DNA from: Xylocopa sonorina
Lineage: Eukaryota > Arthropoda > Insecta > Hymenoptera > Apidae
Direction: 5' to 3'
DNA: 64,000 nt
Assembly (NCBI RefSeq): GCF_050948175.1
Contig: NW_027490237.1
Location: 682,001-746,000 of the forward strand
Positions 13,962 to 27,200 of this stretch are shown piece by piece. Position 1 is the first letter of the stretch. Each line of letters opens with the position of its first letter. The position numbers and the translations under genes were made by a program. The notes under the pieces are model-generated. The model had not been told where the DNA came from. It saw only the letters and a program-made list of their open reading frames with translations, and searched no databases.

Positions 13962-16330
13962 TTATATATTCCTCGTCTACACTTCAAATGAATGTAAATG
14001 CGACACATACTTGCAAGGAAATAGCGTTTGCAGATTTCTGCGTATCGTAGCTATAGTGTTCTTATGATTCTTAAAACGCGATATCGCATCTCATTTCCAT
14101 GTTTCATGGTAAGATATAATATGATTTGCGAAGTGTTATGTATTCCTCGTCTACACTTCATATGAATGTTAATGCGACACTTCCTTGCAAGGAAAGAGCG
14201 TTTGCAGATGTCTAAGTATCGTAGCAATAGTGTTCTTACGATTCTTAAAACGCGAAATCGCATCTCATTTCTATGTTTCATGGTAAGATATAATATGATT
14301 TGCGAAGTGTTATGTACTCCTCGTCTACACTTCAAAAGAATGTAAATGCGACACTTCCTTGCAAAGAAATAGCGTTTGCAGATGTCTACCTATCGTAGCA
14401 ATAGGGTTCTAATGCTTCTTAAAACGCGATATCGCACCTCATTTCTATGTTTCATGGTAAGATATAATATGATTTGCGAAGTGTTATGTATTCCTCGTCT
14501 ACACTTCATATGAATGTAAATGCGACACTTCCTTGGTAGGAAATAGCGTTTGCAGATGTCTACGTATCGTAGCAATAGTGTTCTTATGATTCTTACAACG
14601 CGATATCGCATCTCATTTCCATGTTTCATGGTAAGATATAATATGATTTGCGAAGTGTTATGTATTCCTCGTCTACACTTCATATGAATGTTAATGCGAC
14701 ACTTCCTTGCAAGGAAAGAGCGTTTGCAGATATCTAGGTATCGTAGCGATAGAGTTCTAATGCTTCTTGAAACGCGATATCGCATCTCATTTTTATGTTT
14801 CATGGTAAGATATAATATGGTTTGCGAAGTGTGTGTATTCCACGTCTACACTTCAAATGAATGTGAATGCGACACTTCCTCGCTAGGAAATAGCGTTTGC
14901 AGATGTCTACGTATCGTAGCAATAGATTTCTAATGCTTCTTAAAACGCGATATCGCATCTCATTTCTATGTTTCATGGTAAGATATAATATGATTTGCGA
15001 AGTGTTATATATTCCTCGTCTACACTTCAAATGAATGTAAATGCGACACATACTTGCAAGGAAATAGCGTTTGCAGATTTCTGCGTATCGTAGCTATAGT
15101 GTTCTTATGATTCTTAAAACGCGATATCGCATCTCATTTCCATGTTTCATGGTAAGATATAATATGATTTGCGAAGTGTTATGTATTCCTCGTCTACACT
15201 TCATATGAATGTTAATGCGACACTTCCTTGCAAGGAAAGAGCGTTTGCAGATGTCTAAGTATCGTAGCAATAGTGTTCTTACGATTCTTAAAACGCGAAA
15301 TCGCATCTCATTTCTATGTTTCATGGTAAGATATAATATGATTTGCGAAGTGTTATGTACTCCTCGTCTACACTTCAAAAGAATGTAAATGCGACACTTC
15401 CTTGCAAAGAAATAGCGTTTGCAGATGTCTACCTATCGTAGCAATAGGGTTCTAATGCTTCTTAAAACGCGATATCGCACCTCATTTCTATGTTTCATGG
15501 TAAGATATAATATGATTTGCGAAGTGTTATGTATTCCTCGTCTACACTTCATATGAATGTAAATGCGACACTTCCTTGGTAGGAAATAGCGTTTGCAGAT
15601 GTCTACGTATCGTAGCAATAGTGTTCTTATGATTCTTACAACGCGATATCGCATCTCATTTCCATGTTTCATGGTAAGATATAATATGATTTGCGAAGTG
15701 TTATGTATTCCTCGTCTACACTTCATATGAATGTTAATGCGACACTTCCTTGCAAGGAAAGAGCGTTTGCAGATATCTAGGTATCGTAGCGATAGAGTTC
15801 TAATGCTTCTTGAAACGCGATATCGCATCTCATTTTTATGTTTCATGGTAAGATATAATATGGTTTGCGAAGTGTGTGTATTCCACGTCTACACTTCAAA
15901 AGAATGTAAATGCGACACTTCCTTGCAAAGAAATAGCGTTTGCAGATGTCTACCTATCGTAGCAATAGGGTTCTAATGCTTCTTAAAACGCGATATCGCA
16001 CCTCATTTCTATGTTTCATGGTAAGATATAATATGATTTGCGAAGTGTTATGTATTCTTCGTCTACACTTCATATGAATGTAAATGCGACACTTCCTTGG
16101 TAGGAAATAGCGTTTGCAGATGTCTACGTATCGTAGCAATAGTGTTCTTATGATTCTTACAACGCGATATCGCATCTCATTTCCATGTTTCATGGTAAGA
16201 TATAATATGATTTGCGAAGTGTTATGTATTCCTCGTCTACACTTCATATGTATGTTAATGCGACACTTCCTTGAAAGGAAATAGCGTCTGCAGATATCTA
16301 GGTATCGTAGCGATAGAGTTCTAATGCTTC
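13800..16330 (+). repeat. Six-monomer duplication (1,043 bp) with a further half-unit copy
   Basis: Bases about 13,800-14,855 recur at 14,843-15,898, an offset of 1,043 bp (6 x 174 minus 1, with one short GTGTGTG monomer per unit). From about 15,899 the array repeats the three monomers beginning near 15,378 again, at an offset of about 521 bp, with a few substitutions. The shared markers include CACTTCAAAAGAATG (14,329, 15,372, 15,893) and GGATTCTTACAACGCG-type changes. Confidence 0.85.
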
Positions 16331-18439
16331 TTGAAACGCGATATCGCATCTCATTTTTATGTTTCATGGTAAGATATAATATGATTAGCGAAGTGTGATG
16401 TATTCCTCGTCTACACTTCAAATGAATGTAAATGCGACACTTCCTTGCAAGGAAATAGCGTTTGCAGATGTCTACCTATCGTAGCAATAGTGTTCTAATG
16501 CTTATTAAAACGCGATAACGCATCTCATTTCTATGTTTCATGGTAAGATATAATATGATTTGCGAAGTGTGTGTATTCCACGTCTACACTTCAAATGAAT
16601 GTAAATGCGACACTTCCTAGCAAGGAAATAGCGTTTGCAGATGTCTACGTATCGTAGTAATAGTGTTCGAATGCTTCTTAAAACGCGATATCGCATCTCA
16701 TTTCCATGTTTCATGGTAAGATATAATATGATTTGCGAAGTGTTATGTATTCCTCGTCTACACTTCATATAAATGTTAATGCGACACTTCCTTGCAAGGA
16801 AATAGCGTTTGTAAATGTCTACCTATCGTAGCAATAGGGTTCTAATTCTTTTTAAAACGCGATATCGCATCTCATTTCTATGTTTAATGGTAAGATATAA
16901 TATGATTTGCGAAGTGCTATGTATTCCTCGTCTACACTTCAAATGAATGTAAATGCGACACTTCCTTGCAAGGAAATAGCGTTTGCAGATGTCTACGTAT
17001 CGTAACAATAGAGTTCTTATGATTCTTAAAACGCGAAATCGCATCTCATTTCTATGTTTCATGGTAAGATATAATATGATTTGCGAAGTGTTATGTATTC
17101 CTCGTCTACACTTCAAATGAATGTAAATGCGACACCTCCTTGGAAAGAAATAGCGTTTGCAGATGTCTGCGTATCGTAGCAATAGATTTCTAATGCTTCT
17201 TAAAACGCGATATCGCATCTCATTTCTATGTTTCATGGTAAGATATAATATGGTTTGCGAAGTGTGTGTATTCCACGTCTACACTTCAAAAGAATGTAAA
17301 TGCGACACTTCCTTGCAAAGAAATAGCGTTTGCAGATGTCTACCTATCGTAGCAATAGGGTTCTAATGCTTCTTAAAACGCGATATCGCACCTCATTTCT
17401 ATGTTTCATGGTAAGATATAATATTCATTGCGAAGTGTTATGCATTCCTCGTATACGATTCAAATGAATGTAAATGCGACACTTTCTTGCAAGGAAATAG
17501 CGTTTGCAGATGTCTAGGTATCGTAGCAATAGAATTCTTGTGATTCTTAAAACGCGATATGGCATCTCATTTCTATGTTTCATGGTAAGATATAATATGA
17601 ATTGCGAAGTGTTATGTATTCCTCGTCTACACTTCAAATTAATGTGAATGTGACACTTCCTCGATAGGAAATAGCGTTTGCAGATGTCTGCGTATCGTAG
17701 CAATAGAGTTCTTATGATTCTTAAAACGCGATATCGCATCTCATTTCTATGGTTCATGGTAAGATATAATATGATTTGCGATGTGTTATGTATTCCTCGT
17801 CTACACTTCAAATGAATGTAAATGCGTCACTACCTTGCAAGGAAATAGCGTTTGCAGATTTCTAGGTATCGCAGCAATAGAGTTCTAATGCTGCTTAAAA
17901 CGCGATATCGCATCTCATTTCTATGTTTCATGGTAAGATATTATATGATTTGCGAGGTGTCATGAATTCCTCGTCTACACTTCAAATGAATGTAAATGCG
18001 ACACTTCCTTGCTAGGAAATAGCGTCTGCAGATGTCTAGCTATCGTAGCAACAGAGTTCTAATGCTTCTTAAAACGCAATATCGCATCTCATTTCTATGT
18101 TTCATGGTAAGATATTATATAATTTGCGAAGTGTTATGTATTCCTCGTCTACACTTCAAATGAATGTAAATGCGACACTTCCTTGCTAGGAAATAGCGTC
18201 TGCAGATATCTAGGTATCGTAGCGATAGAGTTCTAATGCTTCTTAAAACGCGATATCGCACCTCATTTTTATGTTTCATGGTGAGATATAATATGATTTG
18301 CGAAGTGTTATGTATTCCTCGTCTACACTTCAAATGAATGTAAATGCGACACTTCCTTGCAAGGAAATAGCGTTTGCAGATTTCTGCGTATCGCAGCTAT
18401 AGAGTTCTAATGATTCTTAAAACGCGATATCGCATCTCA

Positions 18440-20459
18440 TTTCTATGTTTCATGGTAAGATATAATATGATTTGCGTAGTGTTATGTATTCCTCGTCTAC
18501 ACTTCATATGAATGTAAATGCGGCACTTCCTTGCTAGGAAATAGCGTCTGCAGATGTCTAGGTATCGTAGCAATAGAGTTCAAGTGCTTCTTAAAACGAG
18601 ATATTGCATCTCATATCTATGTTTCATGATAAGATATAATATTCATTGCGAAGTGTTATGCATTCCTCGTCTACGATTCAAATGAATGTAAATGCGACTC
18701 CTCCTTGCAAGGAAATAGCGTTTGCAGATGTCTACGTATCGTAGCAATAGAGTTCTTATGATTCTTAAATCGCGATATAGCATCTCATTTCTATGTTTCA
18801 TGGTAAGATATAATATAATTTGCGAAGTATTATGTATTCCTCGTCTACACTTCAAATGAATGTGAATGCGACACTTCCTCGCTAGGAAATAGCGTTTGCA
18901 GATATCTACGTATCGTAGCAATAGATTTCTAATGCTTCTTAAAACGCGATATCGCATCTCATTTCTATGTTTCATGGTAAGATATAATATGATTTGCGAA
19001 GTGTTATGTACTCCTCGTCTACACTTCAAATGAATGTAAATGCGACACTTCCTTGAAAGGAAATAGCATCTGCAGATGTCTAGGTATCGTAGCGATAGGG
19101 ATCTAATGCTTCTCAAAACGCAATATCGCATCTCATTTCTATGTTTCATGGTAAGATATAATATGATTTGCGAAGTGTGATGTATTCCTCGTCTGCACTT
19201 CAAATGAATGTAAATGCGACACTTCCTTGCTAGGAAATAGCGTCTGCAGATGTCTAGGTATCGTAGCAGTAGAGTTCTAATGCTTATTAAAACGCGATAT
19301 CGCATCTCATTTCTATGTTTCATGGTAAGATATAATATGATTTGCGAAGTGTGTGTATTCCACGTCTACACTTCAAATGAATGTAAATGCGACACTTCCT
19401 TGCAAAGAAATAGCGTTTGCAGATGTCTACGTATCGTAGCAATAGATTTCAAATGCTTCTTAAAACGCGATATCGCATCACATTTCTATGTTTCATGGTA
19501 AGATATAATATGATTTGCGTAGTGTTATGTATTCCTCGTCTACACTTCATATGAATGTAAATGCGGCACTTCCTTGCTAGGAAATAGCGTCTGCAGATGT
19601 CTAGGTATCGTAGTAATAGAGTTCAAGTGCTTCTTAAAACGAGATATTGCATCTCATATCTATGTTTCATGATAAGATATAATATTCATTGCGAAGTGTT
19701 ATGCATTCCTCGTCTACGATTCAAATGAATGTAAATGCGACTCCTCCTTGCAAGGAAATAGCGTTTGCAGATGTCTACGTATCGTAGCAATAGAGTTCTT
19801 ATGATTCTTAAAACGCGATATAGCATCTCATTTCTATGTTTCATGGTAAGATATAATATAATTTGCGAAGTATTATGTATTCCTCGTCTACACTTCAAAT
19901 GAATGTGAATGCGACACTTCCTCGCTAGGAAATAGCGTTTGCAGATGTCTACGTATCGTAGCAATAGATTTCTAATGCTTCTTAAAACGCGATATCGCAT
20001 CTCATTTCTATGTTTCATGGTAAGATATAATATGATTTGCGAAGTGTTATGTACTCCTCGTCTACACTTCAAATGAATGTAAATGCGACACTTCCTTGAA
20101 AGGAAATAGCATCTGCAGATGTCTAGGTATCGTAGCGATAGGGATCTAATGCTTCTCAAAACGCAATATCGCATCTCATTTCTATGTTTCATGGTAAGAT
20201 ATAATATGATTTGCGAAGTGTGATGTATTCCTCGTCTACACTTCAAATGAATGTAAATGCGACACTTCCTTGCTAGGAAATAGCGTCTGCAGATGTCTAG
20301 GTATCGTAGCAGTAGAGTTCTAATGCTTATTAAAACGCGATATCGCATCTCATTTCTATGTCTCATGGTAAGATATAATATGATTTGCGAAGTGTGTGTA
20401 TTCCACGTCTACACTTCAAATGAATGTAAATGCGACACTTCCTTGCAAAGAAATAGCGT
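18440..20459 (+). repeat. Second six-monomer duplication, period 1,043 bp
   Basis: Bases about 18,440-19,416 are repeated at 19,483-20,459, an offset of 1,043 bp, with only a handful of substitutions. The unit includes a GCGACTCCTCC monomer (18,693 and 19,736) and one GTGTGTGTATTCC short monomer. Its monomers are related to, but distinct from, those of the 13.8-15.9 kb hexamer, so this is an independent amplification with the same multiplicity. Confidence 0.85.
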
Positions 20460-21571
20460 CTGCAGATGTCTAGGTATCGTAGCAATAGAGTTCAAATGCT
20501 TCTTAAAACGAGATATTGCATCTCATATCTATGTTTCATGATAAGATATAATATTCATTGCGAAGTGTTATGCATTCCTCGTCTACGATTCAAATGAATG
20601 TAAATGCGACTCTTCCTTGCAAGGAAATAGCGTTTGCAGATGTCTACGTATCGTAGCAATAGAGTTCTTATGATTCTTAAAACGCGATATAGCATCTCAT
20701 TTCTATGTTTCATGGTAAGATATAATATGATTTGCGAAGTGTTATGTACTCCTCGTCTACACTTCAAATGAATGTAAATGCGACACTTCCTTGCAAGGAA
20801 ATTGCGTTTGCAGACGTCTACCTATCGTAGCAGTAGAGTTCTAATGCTTATTAAAACGCGATATCGCATTTCATTTCTATGTTTCATGGTAAGATATAAT
20901 ATGATTTGCGAAGTGTGTGTATTCCACGTCTACACTTCAAATGAATGTAAATGCGATACTTCCTAGCAAGGAAATAGCGTTTGCAGATGTCTAAGTATCG
21001 TAGCAATAGAGTTCTTATGATTGTTAAAACGCGAAATCGCATCTCATTTCTATGTTTCATGGTAAGATATAATATGATTTGCAAAGTATTATGTACTCCT
21101 CGTCTATACTTCAAATGAATGTAAATGCGACACTTCCTTGAAAGGAAATAGCGTCTGCAGATGTCTAGGTATCGTAGCGATAGAGTTCTAATGCTTCATA
21201 AAACGCGATATCGCATCTCATTTCTATGTTTCATGGTAAGATATAATATAATTTGCGAAGTGTTATGTAATCCTCGTCTACACTTCAAATGAATGTAAAT
21301 GCGACACTTCCTTGCAAGGAAATAGCGTTTGCAGATGTCTACCTATCGTAGCAGTAGTGTTCTAATGCTTATTAAAACGCGATAACGCATCTCATTTCTA
21401 TGTTTCATGGTAAGATATAATATGATTTGCGAAGTGTGTGTATTCCACGTCTACACTTCAAATGAATGTAAATGCGACACTTCCTTGCAAAGAAATAGCG
21501 TTTGCAGATGTCTACGTATCGTAGCAATAGATTTCAAATGCTTCTTAAAACGCGATATCGCATCTCAGTTC

Positions 21572-22676
21572 TATGTTTCATGGTAAGATATAATATGATT
21601 TGCGAAGTGTTATGTATTCCTCGTCTACACTTCATATGAATGTAAATGCGGCACTTCCTTGCTAGGAAATAGCGTCTGCAAATGTCTAGGTATCGTAGCA
21701 ATAGAGTTCAAATGCTTCTTAAAACGAGATATTGCATCTCATATCTATGTTTCATGATAAGATATAATATTCATTGCGAAGTGTTATGCATTCCTGGTCT
21801 ACGAATCAAATGAATGTTAATGCGACACTTCCTTGCAAGGAAATAGCGTTTGCAAATATCTACCTATCGTAGCCATAGGGTTCTAATGCTTCTTAAAACG
21901 CGATATCGCATCTCATTTCTATGTTTCATGGTAAGATAGAATATGATTTGCGAAGTGTTATGTATTATTCGTCTACACTTCAAATGAATGTAAATGCGAC
22001 ACTTCCTTGCAAAGAAATAGCGTCTGCAGATGTCTACGTATCGTAGCAATAGAGTTCTAATTCTTCTTAAAACGCGATATCGCATCTTATTTCTATGTTT
22101 CATGGTAAGATATAATATGATTTGCGAAGTGTTATGTATTCCTCGTCTACACTTCATATGAATGTAAATGCGGCACTTCCTTGCTAGGAAATAGCGTCTG
22201 CAAATGTCTAGGTATCGTAGCAATAGCGTTCAAATGCTTCTTAAAACGAGATATTGCATCTCATATCTATGTTTCATGATAAGATATAATATTCATTGCG
22301 AAGTGTTATGCATTCCTGGTCTACGAATCAAATGAATGTTAATGCGACACTTCCTTGCAAGGAAATAGCGTTTGCAAATATCTACCTATCGTAGCCATAG
22401 GGTTCTAATGCTTCTTAAAACGCGATATCGCATCTCATTTCTATGTTTCATGGTAAGATAGAATATGATTTGCGAAGTGTTATGTATTATTCGTCTACAC
22501 TTCAAATGAATGTAAATGCGACACTTCCTTGCAAAGAAATAGCGTCTGCAGATGTCTACGTATCGTAGCAATAGAGTTCTAATTCTTCTTAAAGCGCGAT
22601 ATCGCATCTTATTTCTATGTTTCATGGTAAGATATAATATGATTTGCGAAGTGTTATGTATTCCTCGTCTACACTT
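21572..22676 (+). repeat. Three-monomer duplication, period 522 bp
   Basis: Bases about 21,572-22,154 recur at 22,094-22,676, an offset of exactly 522 bp. Shared rare variants include TTCCTGGTCTACGAATCAAATG, GATAGAATATG and TATTATTCGTC. Only isolated substitutions separate the copies. Confidence 0.85.
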
Positions 22677-23238
22677 CAAATGAAAGTAAATGCGACACTT
22701 CGTTGCAAAGAAATAGCGTTTGCAGATGTCTACGTATCGTAGCAATAGAGTTCTTATGATTCATAAAACAGCGATATCGCATCTCATTTCTATGTTTCAT
22801 GGTAAGATATAATATGATTTGCGAAGTGTTATGTACTCCTCGTGTACACTTCAAATGAATGTAAATGCGACACTTCCTTGAAAGGAAATAGCGTCTGCAG
22901 ATGTCTAGGTATAGTAGCGATAGAGATCTAATGCTTCTCAAAACACAATATCGCACCTCATTTCAATGTTTCATGGTAAGATATAATATGATTTGCGAAG
23001 TGTGATGTATTCCTCGTCTACACTTCAAATGAATGTAAATGCGACACTTCCTTGAAAGGAAATAGCGTTTGCAGATGTCTACCTATTGTAGCAGTAGAGT
23101 TCTAATGCTTATTATAACGCGATATCGCATCTCATTTCTATGTTTCATGGTAAGATATAATATGATTTGCGAAGTGTTATGTATTCCTCATCTATACTTC
23201 AAATGAATGTAAATGCGACACTTCCTTACAAAGAAATA

Positions 23239-23770
23239 GCGTTTGCAGATGTCTACGTATCGTAGCAATAGATTTCTAATGCTTCTTAAAACGCGATGTC
23301 GCATCTCATTTCTATGTTTCATGGTAAGATATAATATGATTTGCGAAGTGTTATGTATTCCTCGTCTACACTTCGAATGAATGTGAATGCGACACTTCCT
23401 CGCTAGGAAATAGCGTTTGCAGATGTCTACGTATCGTAGCAATACTGTTCTTATGATTCTTAAAACGCGATATCGTATCTCATTTCTATGTTTCATGGTA
23501 AGATATAATATGATTTGCGAAGTGTCATGTATTCTTCGTCTACACTTCAAATGAATGTAAATGCGACACTTCCTAGCAAGGACATAGCGTTTGCAGATGT
23601 CTACGTATCGTAGCAATAGATTTCTAATGCTTCTTAAAACGCGATGTCGCATCTCATTTCTATGTTTCATGGTAAGATATAATATCATTTGCGAAGTGTT
23701 ATGTATTCCTCGTCTACACTTCGAATGAATGTGAATGCGACACTTCCTCGCTAGGAAATAGCGTTTGCAG
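23239..23770 (+). repeat. Two-monomer duplication, period 348 bp
   Basis: The segment beginning near 23,239 recurs near 23,587, exactly 348 bp later. Shared markers are AACGCGATGTCGC and CACTTCGAATGAATG. It is a small local example of the process seen at larger scale elsewhere in the array. Confidence 0.75.
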
Positions 23771-24288
23771 GTGTCTACGTATCGTAGCAATAGTGTTCTT
23801 ATGATTCTTAAAACGCGATATCGTATCTCATTTCTATGTTTCATGGTAAGATATAATATGATTTGCGAAGTGTTATGTATTCCCCGTCTACACTTCAAAT
23901 GAATGTGAATGCGACACTTCCTCGCTAGGAAATAGCGTTTGCAGATGTCTACGTATCGTAGCAATAGTGTTCTTAAGATTCTTAAAACGCGATATCGTAT
24001 CACATTTCTATGTTTCATGGTAAGATATAATATGATTTGCGAAGTGTTATGTATTCCTCGTCTACAATTCAAATGAATGTAAATGCGACACTTCCTTGCT
24101 AGGAAATAGCGTATGCAGATGTCTAGGTATCGTAGCGATAGAGTTCTAATACTTCTTAAAACGCGATGTCGCATCTCATTTATATGGTTTATGGTAAGAT
24201 ATAATATGATTTGCGAAGTGTCATGTATTCCTCGTCTACACTTCATATGAATGTAAATGCGACACTTCCTTGCAAGGAAATAGCGTTT

Positions 24289-27200
24289 ACAGATGTCTAC
24301 GTATCGTAGCAATAGATTTCTAATGCTTCTTAAAACGCGATATCGCATCTCATTTCTATGTTTCATGGTAAGATATAATATGATTTGCGAAGTGTCATGT
24401 ATTCCTCGTCTACACTTCAAATGAATGTAAATGCGACACCTCCTTGCTAGGAAATAGCGTCTGCAGATGTCTAGGTATCGTAGTAATAGAGTTCAAATGC
24501 TTCTTAAAACGAGATATTGCATCTCATATCTATCTTTCATGATAAGATATATTATTCATTGCGAAGTGTTATGCATTCCTCGTATACGATTCAAATGAAT
24601 GTAAATGCGACACTTCCTTGCAAGGAAATAGCGTTTGCAGTTGTCTACGTATCGTAGCAATAGAGTTCTTATGATTCTTAAAACAGATATCGCATCTCAT
24701 TTCTATGTTTCATGGTAAGATATAATATGATTTGCGACGTGTTATGTATTCCTCGTCTACACTTCAAATGAATGTGAATGCGACACTTCCTCGCTAGGAA
24801 ATAGCGTTTGCAGATGTCTACGTATCGTAGCAATAGAGTTCTTATGATTCTTAAAACGCGATATCGCATCTCATTTCTATGTTTCATGGTAAGATATAAT
24901 ATGATTTGCGAAGTGTCATGTATTCCTCGTCTACACTTCAAATGAATGTAAATGCGACACTTCCCTGCAAGGAAATAGCGTTTGCAGATGTCTACGTATC
25001 GAAGTAATAGAGTTCAAGTGATTCTTAAAACGAGATATTGCATCTCATATCTATGTTTCATGATAAGATATAATATTCATTGCGAAGTGTTATACACTCC
25101 TCGTCTACGATTCAAATGAACGTAAATGCGACCCTTCCTTGCAAGGAAATAGCGTTTGCAGATGTCTACGTATCGAAGCAATAGAGTTCAAATGCTTCTT
25201 AAAACGAGATATTGCATCTCATATCTATGTTTCATGATAAGATATAATATTCATTGCGAAGTGTCATGTATTCCTCGTCTACACTTCAAATGAATGTAAA
25301 TGCGACACTTCCTTGCAAGGAAATAGCGTTTGCAGATGTCTACGTATCGAAGTAATAGAGTTCAAATGATTCTTAAAACGAGATATTGCATCTCATATCT
25401 ATGTTTCATGATAAGATATAATATTCATTGCGAAGTGATATGCATTCCTCGTCTACGATTCAAATGAACGTAAATGCGACACTTCCTTGCAAGGAAATAG
25501 CGTTTGCAGATGTCTACGTATCGAAGCAATAGAGTTCAAATGCTTCTTAAAACGAGATATTGCATCTCATATCTATGTTTCATGATAAGATATAATATTC
25601 ATAGCGAAGTGTTATGTATTCCTCGTCTACACTTCAAATGAATGTAAATGCGACACTTCCTCGCTAGGAAATATCGTTTGCAGATATCTACGTATCGTAG
25701 CGATAGAGTTCTAATGCTTCTTAAAGCGCGATATCGCATCTCATTCCTATGTTTCATGGTAAGATATAATATGATTTGCGAAGTGTTATGTATTTCTCGT
25801 CTACACTTCAAATGAATGTAAATGCGACACTTCCTTGCAGGGAAATAGCGTTTGCAGATTTCTACGTATTGTAGCAATAGATTTCTAATGCTTCTTAAAA
25901 CGCGATATCGCATCTCATTTCTATGTTTCATGGTAAGATATAATATGATTTGCGAAGTGTTATGTATTTCTCGTCTACACTTCAAATGAATGTAAATGCG
26001 ACACTTCCTTGCAAGGAAATAGCGTCTGCAGATGTCTACGTATCGTAGCAATAGAGTTCTAATGCTTCTTAAAACGCGATATCGTATCTCATTTCTATGT
26101 TTCATGGTAAGATATAATATTCATTGCGAAGTGTTATGCATTCCTCGTCTACGATTAAAATGAATGTAAATGCGACACTTCCTTGCAAGGAAATAGCGCT
26201 TGCATATGTCTACGTATCGTAGCAATAGAGTTCTTATGATTCTTAAAATGCGATATCGCATCTCATTTCTATATTTCATGGCAAGATATAATATGATTTG
26301 CGAAGTGTTATGCATTCCCCGTCTACGATTCAAATGAATGTAAATGCGACACTTCCTTGCAAGGAAATAGCGTTTGCAGATGTCTACCTATCGTAGCAAT
26401 AGAGTTCTAATGCTTCTTAAAACGCGATATCGCATCTCATTTCTATGTTTCATGGTAAGATATAATATGATTTGCGAAGTGTCATGTATTCCTCGTCTAC
26501 ACTTCAAATGAAAGTAAATGCGACACTTCCTTGCTAGGAAATAGCGTCTGCAGATGTCTAGGTATCGTAGCAATAGAGTTCAAATGCTTCTTAAAACGAG
26601 ATATTGCATCTCATATCTATGTTTCATGATAAGATATAATATTCATTGCGAAGTGCTATGCATTCCTCGTCTACGATTCAAATGAATGTAAATGCGACAC
26701 TTCCTTGCAAGGAAATAGCGCTTGCAGATGTCTACGTATCGTAGCAATAGAGTTCTTATGATTCTTAAAATGCGATATCGCATCTCATTTCTATATTTCA
26801 TGGCATGATATAATATGATTTGCGAAGTGTTATGCATTCTCCGTCTACGATTCAAATGAATGTAAATGCGACACTTCCTTGCAAGGAAATAGCGTTTGCA
26901 GATGTCTACCTATCGTAGCAATAGAGTTCTAATGCTTCTTAAAACGCGATATCGCATCTCATTTCTATGTTTCTTGGTAAGATATAATATGATATGCGAT
27001 GTGTTATGTATTCCTCGTCTACACTTCAAATGAATGTAAATGCGACACCTCCTTGCAAGGAAATAGCGTTTGCAGATGTCTACGTATCGAAGCAATAGAG
27101 TTAAAATGCTTCTTAAAACGAGTTATTGCATCTCATATCTATGTTTCATGATAGGATATAATATTCATTGCGAAGTGTTATGCATTCCTCGTCTGCGATT

